DNA of 22,820 nucleotides from Myxococcales bacterium (GCA_004525875.1 SPBQ01000002.1:1-22820); one strand, 5' to 3'. Positions 15,741 to 22,820 are shown, numbered from the stretch's first letter. The notes: generated by a model from the sequence alone, not told the origin. Translations and numbers: made by a program.

Positions 15741-17510
15741 TCACTGGAACATCCTCAGGAACGCGACCAGGTCGAGCCGGCCGCCGTCGACCTCTACATC
15801 GCCCGATACCAGGGTGAGCGCCGGGTTGCGAATGCCGAGGACGACCTCGCGCCAGACCGTGCTGTCGGTGGTGATCGAGACGTCCGGATCTTCCGGGAAC
15901 TCGGGGCGAAACTCGGCCACCCCGCGGCGCACGTGCAACGCGTACCCCTGCTCGACGTCGCGGAAGCGAAAGCCCGCCACCACATCCACGTCGGCGGCCT
16001 TCTGGGCGTCGAGAAAGACCGGCATGGCCGCCATGAAGCGGCCGATCGGGATCGTCTCGAGGAACGCCCGGATACCGTCGGTCACCTCGAGATCGGGCGC
16101 GATTTTCGCCTTGCCCTCCAGCTCGCGCGCCTGCGTCAAGTAGTAGTTGCGGCCGTTGGGGCTCACGCTGCGCCGCCCGAGCTCGCGAAGGGCGGTCGCC
16201 TTCAGCGATCGGGCCCCGCTACTCGAAGGGTCGGCACGCAGCAGGTGGCCGGCAAGCTCGGCCGCCCAAGCGTACCGTCCGGCGTCGAGCGCGGCACCAA
16301 CCGCTTTCGCCATCACCTCGGGGCCGCCGGCAAGCTGCACGTACCCGCGCGCACGGTCATCCGGCGGTGCGGGCGACAACGTCGCGGTGTCGCCATCGAA
16401 CCAGCCGAGATAGCCCGAGAAGACCGAGCGTACCGACCACTCGACCGTCCCGTACAGCTCCTGGAGGTACGGGTGGCTCGCGAGGTGCGGCGGCAAGCGC
16501 ACTACCTCCACAAGTTCGTCGGGCGTCAGCCCCTGGTTCATGCCGCGAATCGTCTGGTCGTGCACGAACTGGATCGCGTCGCGGTAAGCCGTGAGGATCT
16601 CCTGGATCTGCTCGGCGCCCGACACCGGACGCGTGTGGCTCGGCGCCATGTGCTCGGGCTTCAACTCGCGCATCCGGTCGATGCTGCGCACCCATGCCAT
16701 CAGGTCGCGATAGAGCGTGCCGCGGATGGTGTAGAGGTTCGGGAAGGCCCGGTAGACGTTGTCGCCCGGCATCAGGGCCTTGCGGTCGGGCAGCCACACG
16801 AAGATCTGGTCGTTGGTCTCACCGGCAGCGTGCTCCAGGTGAACGCGCACGCCACAGATCTCGGTTTCGAGGACATCGTCGAACGTCTTGTTGGGGCGGA
16901 TGAGGCCGATCGTCCCCTCACCGCGGGCCAGTTCGAGGAACGGGCCGATGCCGTCGTTGATCATCGCGTCGGGCCCGGTGCGCGGCAGGACGTCGCCGAA
17001 CATCCGCGCGCTGCGCATCGAGATGATCGGACGGATGATGCTCACGACCCGATCGATGTAGCTCTCGGTACTGGAGTGCGCGTAGACGTCGATCTCCCCG
17101 TCCGGCACGAAGCCGAGCCCACCGAACACGTGGTCGGCGTGATTGTGCGTGTAGATCAGGGCAGCGATCGGCTTGGTCGTGATTTCCTCGAACGCCGCGC
17201 GCACCTCGGTGGCCGTCTCGCGGCTGGCCATCGAGTCGATGATGAACACGCACTCATCGCCCTCGACCATGATCGAGTTCGCGAGCCCGAAGCCGACGGC
17301 CTGATAGACGCCGTCGGTCACGCGGTAGACGGTCTTCTCGAACTCGGCGTTCTGGGCGACGAGCTGCTCGTGGACATGCTCGGCCGAAAGCGCCTCCTCC
17401 GACTCGCGCTCCGAACCGTGACAACCGGTCAGCACGAATACGGTCGCTGCACACGCGGTCAGTCCGCGCCTCGCCTGACGCCAAGTCAGTTGTCCCGCCC
17501 CTCGCCTCAT
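15741..17510 (-). CDS. Alkylsulfatase-like metallo-beta-lactamase lipoprotein (SdsA1/BDS1-type architecture)
   Basis: The product is 589 aa. The N-terminus is a lipoprotein signal with lipobox VLTGC (Cys30), so it is likely membrane-anchored in the periplasm. THNHADH (121-127) is the metallo-beta-lactamase metal motif. HAAGETNDQIFVW (227-239), LMPGDNVYR (246-254) and APSHTRP (289-295) give the further metal-site strands. The C-terminal half has the dimerisation segment (~310-440, PPHLASHPYLQELYGTVEWSVR) and an SCP2-like domain (~480-589) typical of alkyl/aryl sulfatases. In relatives as I recall them, two of these ligands are Glu, where Asp234 and Asp250 occur here. Sulfate-ester hydrolysis is therefore likely but not certain. 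The ATG overlaps the stop of the ATC hydrolase gene by 4 bp and has GGAGG upstream, showing translational coupling. Confidence 0.85.
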   Translation of the reverse strand: MRRGAGQLTWRQARRGLTACAATVFVLTGCHGSERESEEALSAEHVHEQLVAQNAEFEKTVYRVTDGVYQAVGFGLANSIMVEGDECVFIIDSMASRETATEVRAAFEEITTKPIAALIYTHNHADHVFGGLGFVPDGEIDVYAHSSTESYIDRVVSIIRPIISMRSARMFGDVLPRTGPDAMINDGIGPFLELARGEGTIGLIRPNKTFDDVLETEICGVRVHLEHAAGETNDQIFVWLPDRKALMPGDNVYRAFPNLYTIRGTLYRDLMAWVRSIDRMRELKPEHMAPSHTRPVSGAEQIQEILTAYRDAIQFVHDQTIRGMNQGLTPDELVEVVRLPPHLASHPYLQELYGTVEWSVRSVFSGYLGWFDGDTATLSPAPPDDRARGYVQLAGGPEVMAKAVGAALDAGRYAWAAELAGHLLRADPSSSGARSLKATALRELGRRSVSPNGRNYYLTQARELEGKAKIAPDLEVTDGIRAFLETIPIGRFMAAMPVFLDAQKAADVDVVAGFRFRDVEQGYALHVRRGVAEFRPEFPEDPDVSITTDSTVWREVVLGIRNPALTLVSGDVEVDGGRLDLVAFLRMFQ

Positions 17511-18037
17511 CTGTCGCCTCCGGACTTGAAACGGTAGCGGAAGTCGCAGTACTCGGCCCCCTTCATGATCGTCTGCGTTCGCTCGAGGCGTACATCGTCG
17601 CCACCGACCTCGGCCGCGTGGAAATCCATGTCACAGAGCAGGACCGCGCCGAGCTCCGGCTCGCCGAGCTGTTTGAAGAATTCGGCGTATCGACAACCGT
17701 GGATATTGAAGTCGAATCGATCGTCGCCATGATCGAGCACGTCGAACTCGACATCCGACCCGACGCTGCGAATCATCTCCTCGTTCATCGTGTCCCACTT
17801 CTCTCGCGGCGTTCCCGGCAGCTTCGCCCCGACGCCCAGCGCCATCTTTCGCGACCAGTCTGCGAGCGCGCGGCCGACCAGGGCGTCGGCTCGCTCCTTG
17901 CCGATCTCCGTACGCAGCGCGTGCAGCCCCGGCACCAGCACCTGCGCCTGGATCTTCGCCTGCTCGAGCAGGGAAATCTGCGCGTCGACGTGGATGTCCG
18001 TCTCAGTCGTTTGGCGGGTATCGGCGGTATCGCTCAT
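17507..18037 (-). CDS. L-2-amino-thiazoline-4-carboxylate (ATC) hydrolase family protein
   Basis: The product is 176 aa. The C-terminal pattern C-x-x-D at Cys135/Asp138 within LGAVLLCDMDFHAAEVG, then LERTQTIMKGAEYCDFRYRF (151-170), is the signature of the ATC hydrolase family, which includes the enzyme hydrolysing aminothiazoline carboxylate to N-carbamoyl-cysteine. The N-terminal part is helical (LEQAKIQAQVLVPGLHALRTEIGKERADAL), also as in the family. No signal peptide is seen, so it is cytosolic. The ATG at 18037 has a strong GGAGGAAG ribosome site. It starts the block with the alkylsulfatase-like gene, the DUF1295 gene and tag. Many family members have no tested function, so the exact substrate is unsure; an organosulfur role is suggested by the sulfatase-like neighbour. 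Confidence 0.85.
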   Translation of the reverse strand: MSDTADTRQTTETDIHVDAQISLLEQAKIQAQVLVPGLHALRTEIGKERADALVGRALADWSRKMALGVGAKLPGTPREKWDTMNEEMIRSVGSDVEFDVLDHGDDRFDFNIHGCRYAEFFKQLGEPELGAVLLCDMDFHAAEVGGDDVRLERTQTIMKGAEYCDFRYRFKSGGDR

Positions 18038-18207
18038 GAGCTTCCTCCGTGGGTCGGTGAGTCGGCGTGCGAGGCCCCGCTATATGGCACCTCAGGCGGC
18101 TTGAATCCATAACGGACGCGGCCGTCGGCGGCGATGGCTGCTCGCCTGCGTGCGACCCGCCTTGCATGACGCTGGATGCAGCCCGGCAAGGGCGAGCGAG
18201 AGCTCGC

Positions 18208-19179
18208 TCAGGGCGCCAGGAACTCGATCTCGCTCGCAATGATCGCGCCGTCCTGGTCGATCGTGCCGTCGACCTCGACGCGAGCATTGAGAACGACGTC
18301 GCCGAGATCCCCGCCCTCGAAACGCGTATCCGGGGTGATGATCACCTGCTGCGTCGCGTTCACGACGAACTCGTCGGCCGAGACTATCGCGGTGATAAAG
18401 CCCTCGACGGCGGCCGCGTCGCCGATGTCGGCCATCAGTATCTGATCGAGCGTCTCCACGCCGGAGGCCGTGAGCAGGTCGGCGGCGGCGGGCGCGGCGG
18501 CCTCCACCTCCACGAACAAGCCGTCGACGATACCGCCCGGGGGCAGTCCCTCGAGGAGCGCGCCGCTGTAGTCGATGGTGAGAAGACCGAAACGGAACGT
18601 CTCGGCCACCAGGTCGAGGCTCGACACCGTGCCCTTGATCTCGATCTCGACGCCCACGAGCTTGCGCTCGACCCTCGTGGCTCGCACGCTGCCATCCGCA
18701 TCGTAGAAACCGCTGACCTCCACGTCCTCGCCGGCCACGAGCGTCGCCAGCGTCGTGCCGTCGAACACGGTCTCGGCATCCGTGATCACGAGCTGGCTGA
18801 ACGCCATGAACGTGCCGTCGCCGACGTTGACGCCCTCGACGGGCCCTTCCAAGAGGTCCTCCATCGCGACGATCTCCGCCGTGCCGGTCAGACCGCCCGG
18901 ATCGACAATCCCACGCACCGAAACCACCATCCCGAGCCGCAGATCGTTCTCGGTGGCGGGATCTCCCTCCAGCGTGATCACGGCATTTGTCGTGTCGAAC
19001 TCGATCCCGTTGACGATGATGCTGCCGAAGCCGCCGATCTGTCCGAACACCACCGAGGTTCCGGAGATCCCGCCGCCCGTCTGGAACCCGCCTCCGCAGG
19101 CCGCCACGGTGATCGATGCCACGATCGTCGCCGCGATCGCCGCGCAACCGAACAGTCGCTCGAACGCTGAATCTCTCAC
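18208..19179 (-). CDS. DUF5666 domain lipoprotein
   Basis: The product is 323 aa from GTG 19179. The start is supported by GGAGGAAG nine or so nt upstream and a 4-bp GTGA overlap with the stop of the DUF6502 gene. The signal peptide ends in the lipobox TVAAC (Cys28), followed by GGG, so it is a lipoprotein. The segment GFGSIIVNGIEFDTTNAVI (48-66) is the DUF5666 core, and repeated small beta-barrel units follow to ~320 (LRLGMVVSVRGIV, ATLVAGEDVEVSGFYDADG, GVEIEIKGTVSSLDL, ARVEVDGTIDQDGAII). These resemble OB-fold-like beta repeats with no catalytic motif. From memory, DUF5666 genes are commonly found next to DUF6502 genes, as here. The role is unknown; an envelope-associated binding or structural role is an inference. 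Confidence 0.87.
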   Translation of the reverse strand: MRDSAFERLFGCAAIAATIVASITVAACGGGFQTGGGISGTSVVFGQIGGFGSIIVNGIEFDTTNAVITLEGDPATENDLRLGMVVSVRGIVDPGGLTGTAEIVAMEDLLEGPVEGVNVGDGTFMAFSQLVITDAETVFDGTTLATLVAGEDVEVSGFYDADGSVRATRVERKLVGVEIEIKGTVSSLDLVAETFRFGLLTIDYSGALLEGLPPGGIVDGLFVEVEAAAPAAADLLTASGVETLDQILMADIGDAAAVEGFITAIVSADEFVVNATQQVIITPDTRFEGGDLGDVVLNARVEVDGTIDQDGAIIASEIEFLAP

Positions 19180-20018
19180 TCGTCTTCCTCCGTGACGTCC
19201 TCGGCGAAAAAGTACACGCCGAGCATCGCTCGCTTGCGCCCGGATCCTTCGACCTTCGGATTGGTGTCCCGATCGTGCCGCGCCATCACGCGGTCCAGCT
19301 TCTCGAGCAGCGCCTGTCCCTCGCGCCGGATACGGCCGTCGATGTCCTCGAGAGCCTCAACGGGCAGATTGTCGTCGGCCACCTTTCGCTGGAAGAAGCC
19401 TGAGTCGGGGGCACCGGCAATGTTGTGATCTATGGTGGCGACGAGATCGGAGACGTCGCTACCGAAAATCTCGATGCTCTCGTCGGACGTCGTCAGCGGG
19501 ACATAGCCCGTGGCCGCGAGCCGGATCCTTCCGTCCTTCAGCTGCGTGACGGCGCCCACTCGCTGAAGCTCGTCGAGCACCGCCCGAGCCGGAAGGTCGC
19601 CGCGACCGTAACGACGAACGAGCTCGATGAAAGACGGGCCGTCCCCGTCGAAGGGCAACGCCATCGAGTGCCCACGACGGTCCAGGAAACGCCGATCGCG
19701 CCGCCAGCCGGCGATCACGCGCGCCGCTGCGGCGACCTTCGTCGACGCAGCGGCGTCGCCGGGGGCCTCGGCGGCGCGCATGCGCGCGATGTCCTTTCGA
19801 TGGATCCCGGTGAGCAGCGCAACGCGCGACGCCGACTGCTTGCGGCCCGGGATGGTGAACTCGAGCTCCGCCACGTCGACGAATGCGCGCTTGGCCAGCT
19901 CGCTGACCTGGTCGTACGGCACCCCGTGGCGCAGACAAAGACGCGCCAGCGACCGGAAGATCCGGTACAGCGCCGCGCTCAGCGCGCGTTTCGAGGTCTC
20001 GCTACCTTGCTCGGCCAT
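19176..20018 (-). CDS. DUF6502 family protein (probable HTH-containing regulator)
   Basis: The product is 280 aa from ATG 20018. It matches the DUF6502 pattern: ALYRIFRSLARLCLRHGVPYDQVSELAKRAFV (15-46), then SRVALLTGIHRKDIARMR (64-81), which reads as a helix-turn-helix. A linker region (~85-130) precedes RRYGRGDLPARAVLDELQRVGAV. The C-terminus (~190-280) is a mixed domain ending in an acidic tail. No signal peptide or membrane segment is seen. It is followed by the DUF5666 lipoprotein gene with a 4-bp overlap. It is divergent from the exported protein at 20315, with three TTGGCA-N6-TGCCAA palindromes between, so self-regulation is plausible. The DNA-binding role is inferred from the HTH-like stretch and the setting. 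The ribosome site is weak. Confidence 0.82.
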   Translation of the reverse strand: MAEQGSETSKRALSAALYRIFRSLARLCLRHGVPYDQVSELAKRAFVDVAELEFTIPGRKQSASRVALLTGIHRKDIARMRAAEAPGDAAASTKVAAAARVIAGWRRDRRFLDRRGHSMALPFDGDGPSFIELVRRYGRGDLPARAVLDELQRVGAVTQLKDGRIRLAATGYVPLTTSDESIEIFGSDVSDLVATIDHNIAGAPDSGFFQRKVADDNLPVEALEDIDGRIRREGQALLEKLDRVMARHDRDTNPKVEGSGRKRAMLGVYFFAEDVTEEDE

Positions 20019-20085
20019 CGTCCGTCGGCTTCGCGGAGCCCGCGCGGGACCCGGCAGCCGGCCTCACCTCTACCTGTAACACGGC

Positions 20086-20103
20086 TTGGCAGCATCATGC
20101 CAA
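20086..20103. promoter_or_regulatory. Operator-like palindrome 1, TTGGCA-N6-TGCCAA
   Basis: The arms TTGGCA (20086-20091) and TGCCAA (20098-20103) are perfect inverted repeats with a 6-nt spacer (GCATCA). Its centre is 25 bp from that of palindrome 2. It lies nearest the DUF6502 start. Confidence 0.7.
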
Positions 20104-20110
20104 ATTAATT

Positions 20111-20128
20111 TTGGCAAAATATTGCCAA
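20111..20128. promoter_or_regulatory. Operator-like palindrome 2, TTGGCA-N6-TGCCAA
   Basis: The arms at 20111-20116 and 20123-20128 have the spacer AAATAT. Perfect pairing extends to TTTGGCAA and TTGCCAAA. The site ends 5 nt before a TTGACA box at 20134-20139, a position from which a bound protein could affect the promoter. Confidence 0.75.
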
Positions 20129-20133
20129 ATAGA

Positions 20134-20163
20134 TTGACACCCCGAGCCGCGAGGGGGTACTGT
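20134..20163 (+). promoter_or_regulatory. Candidate sigma70-type promoter for the exported Cys-rich protein
   Basis: TTGACA (20134-20139) is a perfect -35. TACTGT (20158-20163) sits at an 18-nt spacing as a weaker -10. It lies between palindromes 2 and 3 and about 150 nt before the downstream ATG, implying a long 5' leader. Predicted by eye only. Confidence 0.45.
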
Positions 20164-20174
20164 CCAGGCATGGC

Positions 20175-20202
20175 TTGATTTGGCATTTACATGCCAAATC
20201 AA
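20175..20202. promoter_or_regulatory. Operator-like palindrome 3 (12-bp arms, 4-nt spacer)
   Basis: The same core TTGGCA-N6-TGCCAA occurs at 20180-20197. Here the perfect inverted repeat extends to 12-bp arms, TTGATTTGGCAT and ATGCCAAATCAA, around TTAC. It begins 12 nt after the candidate -10 box, so a bound protein would sit on or just after the transcription start, typical of a repressor site. Confidence 0.78.
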
Positions 20203-20314
20203 TCACGCCTCCGTCGGGGGCGAACCGCAGAATGCACGAGAACGCGTCGCGCGCGCCATGCCGGCGCCCCGACATCTGCCCGCACGGAACGAAGCTGCGG
20301 GAAGGAAGGAAACC

Positions 20315-21295
20315 ATGATCGGAACAACGAGTTCGAAGACGAACCTGCTTTCGCTGTCCACGCTGCTGGCGGTGATCCTCGCCGCAGGCGTGACCGGCAC
20401 CGCCGGGCAGGGCTGGGCGCAGGATGCGTGCGACCTGAGCACCTCGGGTGTCTGCACACGCACGTCGGCGGCCGCTCGGCGCGCCTGCCGCCACGAGGTC
20501 CTGGACGACTACTGGATCGCGATCGGGAACTGCCGGAACGAATCCAGCGACCGGGCCGAGTGCAAGTCCGACGCACGCGACGAGAGAGACGCGGTGATGG
20601 AAGAGTGCGTGGAGCAGTGCATCGGCCGCCAGGATGTGTGTGATCGCCTGGGTCCGGACCGCTACGATCCGGAGATCGATGCGGCCGACTTCGTCAGCCC
20701 GGCAGCCATGGCTGCTAACCCCAACCCCTATTTCCCGCTGGTCCCCGGCAACGAGTGGACGTACGAGGGTGACGGCGAGACCATCACGGTCACCGTCACC
20801 GACGAGACCGTCGACATCCTCGGCGTGACCTGCGTCGTGGTGCACGACGCCGTGGAGGAGGACGGCGAGCTGATCGAGGACACGGTCGACTGGTACGCTC
20901 AGGACACGGCTGGGAACCTCTGGTACTTCGGTGAGATCTCTCAGAACTTCGAGGACGGCGAGCTCAACAACCTGGACGGTTCGTGGAAAGCCGGCGTCGA
21001 CGGCGCGAAGGCGGGGATCATCATGTTCGCGGCTCCACAGGTCGGCGACTTCTACCGACAGGAGTTCTTCCTCGGCGACGCCGAGGACATCGGCGAGGTG
21101 CTGAGCCTGACGGGTGACGAGACTTCACCGGCAGCATCATGCAACGGCGCGTGCGTCGTCACCGCCGACACCACACCGGTGGAGCCAGGCCACATCGAGC
21201 ACAAGTACTACGCGCCGGGCGTCGGAATGATCGTGGAGATCGACCCGGGGACCGGAGAGCGTCTCGTCGAGATCGTGGAGTTCGTGACGCCGTAG
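20315..21295 (+). CDS. Exported Cys-rich protein of unknown function
   Basis: The ATG at 20315 gives 326 aa and has an excellent ribosome site (GGGAAGGAAGGAAACC before it), so the upstream in-frame ATG at 20180 is rejected. Residues 1-35 are a signal peptide (LLSLSTLLAVILAAGVTG, cut near GWA/QDA). Residues 36-110 carry eight cysteines (39, 47, 58, 73, 83, 98, 102, 109) in a helical, charged setting and probably form disulfides. Residues ~137-326 are beta-rich and start NPYFPLVPGNEWTYEGDGETITVTV, with DWYAQDTAGNLWYFGE at 192-207. That pattern recurs in bacterial exported proteins of unknown role. No catalytic motif is seen. It is divergent from the DUF6502-DUF5666 pair and shares their palindrome-bearing control region. 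The function is not known. Confidence 0.85.
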   Translation: MIGTTSSKTNLLSLSTLLAVILAAGVTGTAGQGWAQDACDLSTSGVCTRTSAAARRACRHEVLDDYWIAIGNCRNESSDRAECKSDARDERDAVMEECVEQCIGRQDVCDRLGPDRYDPEIDAADFVSPAAMAANPNPYFPLVPGNEWTYEGDGETITVTVTDETVDILGVTCVVVHDAVEEDGELIEDTVDWYAQDTAGNLWYFGEISQNFEDGELNNLDGSWKAGVDGAKAGIIMFAAPQVGDFYRQEFFLGDAEDIGEVLSLTGDETSPAASCNGACVVTADTTPVEPGHIEHKYYAPGVGMIVEIDPGTGERLVEIVEFVTP

Positions 21296-21304
21296 AAAAG
21301 CTCT

Positions 21305-21357
21305 CAGCCGTACGGCGTGCGCGCAGTCTGCTGCTCTGCGCGCACGCCGTACGGCTG
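21305..21357. terminator. 22-bp perfect hairpin between convergent genes
   Basis: Positions 21305-21326 pair perfectly with 21336-21357, leaving the 9-nt loop TCTGCTGCT. The stem begins ten nt after the stop of the exported Cys-rich gene and faces the 3' end of the phosphoesterase gene. No T-run follows on either strand, but such a long GC-rich stem would be a strong bidirectional structure. It is likely a shared terminator or mRNA-protecting element. Confidence 0.7.
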
Positions 21358-21439
21358 GTCCTGCCCTACCGCCGGCGGCGTAGCGACACCGACGGTCTCG
21401 GCTAGAGAGCAAACGACTGCCGCTGGATCATCTTCGCGA

Positions 21440-22750
21440 TCACGCCCCGCAGCCCGTGCATGCGAGCGACACGCCCAGACCTGTAGAGGCCGACAGGATC
21501 AGCAAGGCATCCGTCGTGCTGATCGAACCCGACGAATCGACGTCGCAAGCGCAGGCGTCGCAGGTAGTCAGCTCGACAGCAGCGCCGAGCGCGGCCTGGG
21601 CGTCGGTAACCGAGACCCGACCATCGCCGGTGGCATCGCCGCACAGAGGTACCGGTGGTCGCGTCGTGGTCGTTGTCGATCGAGGCAGCGGCGCCTCGAC
21701 GAAGAACCTGTCGGCTACCACGCCGGCGTGGTCCTTGAAATAGAAGTAGGCGAGTCGCGGATCGCCGGCGTAGTTGAAGACACCGAACAGGGCGCCGTGG
21801 GTCGCGCCCTGATCCGCCGTGTAGATCGAGGCCCACCACGGATCCGTACGCACCTGATCTCGGATAGGCCGGCCTCCTAGCCCGGAGACGAATGCGAACG
21901 TGCGCCCCTCATCGCTCGCGGTGGCAGGGTCGTCGGTCGCCAACGCCAACACGTTCTCGGTCCCGGCGATGATCTGATCATCCATATCGCTCAACAGGTG
22001 GCTGCGACAATACAAGTGCGCGTGGCCGGTAGCGACGATGGCGCCGGCCTTGCGCGACTCCTCGTACACGCCCCAGCCTGCCTCGTCTCCTTTTCGGCCC
22101 ACCTGCATCTTGCGCATGTTCGTGTGCCACGCGCTGATACGCCAGATCGCCTCATCGGTGCTGAACCGTTCTCGGATGTAGAGATCGTGGAGGCCGTCGC
22201 CCGAGCCGAAGATACCCGGCGCGGTCATGACGAACGAGATGCCCGCGTAGCGATGCCACGACATCACACCCAGATCGCCCGACCAGACAATCCCGAGGCG
22301 GTTCATGCGCGCGGCGAGGATCTCCTGGTAGCCCCCCTCTTCGTAGAACAGGGTCCGGTCATGGTTCCCGACCAGTCCGAAGTAGGGAAAGTCGGGACCC
22401 AGGATCGCGTTGATCTGCTCCTCCCAGGCCTGCGGATCGTCTTCGTAGTCGAAGTCGCCGACATGCATGACGGCATCGGCGCCTTCGCCGGCGATGAGGT
22501 GGCGAACCGCCTCGGAATGCGGCCCCAGTCCCTGGTCCCCCAGGAACGCGATCGTGAAGTTCGGGGGCGTCTCCGTCTGAGCGAATGCCAGCGTGGATGC
22601 AGCGCCGAGCATGCCGGCGACGCAGGTCTGAATGAGTAAGCGGCGCAACGCGGTTGGTCGTATCTTGGCGACGCAAGCGCTGCTGCCCGCCGCGGCGGCG
22701 TCTCGCGTCTCGTTGCTGCCGGCTCGATCGTCGTGCATCTCGAGACTCAC
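21440..22750 (-). CDS. Secreted metallophosphoesterase with dockerin-like C-terminus
   Basis: The product is 436 aa from GTG 22750. An ATG at 22738 is the alternative, and neither has a good ribosome site. The N-terminus (~30-57) contains the hydrophobic stretch LLIQTCVAGMLGAASTLAFA, a signal peptide with a long n-region. The metallophosphatase motifs are in order: FLGDQG (69-74), HVGDFDYEDD (96-105), GNHD (128-131), AWHTN (207-211) and GHAHLY (242-247). Together they should bind two metal ions and hydrolyse phosphoesters outside the cytoplasm. The first motif is GDQG rather than GDxH. After a TTTTTRPP linker (~359-366), two Asp-rich loops follow, DATGDGRVSVTD (372-383) and DVDSSGSISTTD (403-414), with cysteines. 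This is a dockerin-like pair related to the tail of LTD protein 2. It is convergent with the exported Cys-rich gene. Confidence 0.88.
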   Translation of the reverse strand: MSLEMHDDRAGSNETRDAAAAGSSACVAKIRPTALRRLLIQTCVAGMLGAASTLAFAQTETPPNFTIAFLGDQGLGPHSEAVRHLIAGEGADAVMHVGDFDYEDDPQAWEEQINAILGPDFPYFGLVGNHDRTLFYEEGGYQEILAARMNRLGIVWSGDLGVMSWHRYAGISFVMTAPGIFGSGDGLHDLYIRERFSTDEAIWRISAWHTNMRKMQVGRKGDEAGWGVYEESRKAGAIVATGHAHLYCRSHLLSDMDDQIIAGTENVLALATDDPATASDEGRTFAFVSGLGGRPIRDQVRTDPWWASIYTADQGATHGALFGVFNYAGDPRLAYFYFKDHAGVVADRFFVEAPLPRSTTTTTRPPVPLCGDATGDGRVSVTDAQAALGAAVELTTCDACACDVDSSGSISTTDALLILSASTGLGVSLACTGCGA

Positions 22751-22820
22751 CCGAAAGTATGGGGGGTCCGGGCGCTACAGTCCACGGAATCGCGACGCCC
22801 CGGGGCTACGGGGACGGGGC
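22751..22820. other. Upstream edge of the phosphoesterase gene
   Basis: The last 70 nt are probably the phosphoesterase promoter region. Nothing further can be read because the window ends. Confidence 0.3.

Noticed and set aside
15609..17537. Plus-strand frame of 642 aa
   Set aside because: It is antisense to the alkylsulfatase-like gene and has Arg/Asp/Val-rich composition with no domain. It is open only because of GC-biased codons.

Overview
The window is about 22.8 kb of high-GC bacterial chromosome. It looks like a Gram-negative environmental bacterium: there are lipoprotein signals, an HlyD-type periplasmic adaptor and Shine-Dalgarno-led operons. Exported proteins end in Cys-rich tails, Thr-rich linkers and dockerin-like Asp loops. 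From memory, such tails are frequent in deltaproteobacterial and Binatota-like genomes; that placement is an inference and was not tested. No rRNA, tRNA or CRISPR array was seen.

Left part (1-8018): a minus-strand operon (VTC-domain protein, DUF4956 membrane protein, HlyD-family adaptor running off the left edge) is divergent from two plus-strand paralogues of about 820-850 aa with lamin-tail (LTD) domains. The paralogues share their first ~590 residues but carry unrelated Cys-rich C-termini. The arrangement suggests an envelope or surface-assembly locus.

Middle (8271-14135): ordinary accessory genes. They are an arylamine N-acetyltransferase-like protein and a GNAT enzyme on the minus strand, a class III cyclase-like/TolB/TPR regulator on the minus strand, a decayed IS3-family transposase, and a RimI-like GNAT on the plus strand.

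Right part: a minus-strand block (14136-18037) encodes an ATC-hydrolase-like protein, an alkylsulfatase-like metallo-beta-lactamase lipoprotein, a DUF1295 membrane protein and 3-methyladenine DNA glycosylase I, with tight spacing or overlaps. Next is a DUF6502-DUF5666 pair (18208-20018) divergent from an exported Cys-rich protein (20315-21295). Their shared intergenic region carries three copies of the palindrome TTGGCA-N6-TGCCAA around a candidate promoter, the clearest regulatory signal in the window. A 22-bp perfect hairpin separates this unit from a convergent secreted metallophosphoesterase with a dockerin-like tail (21440-22750).

The most interesting items are the triple palindrome with its DUF6502/DUF5666/exported-protein unit, the tandem LTD paralogues with exchanged C-termini beside VTC-DUF4956-HlyD, and the Thr-linker/dockerin-like tail shared by the second LTD protein and the phosphoesterase.
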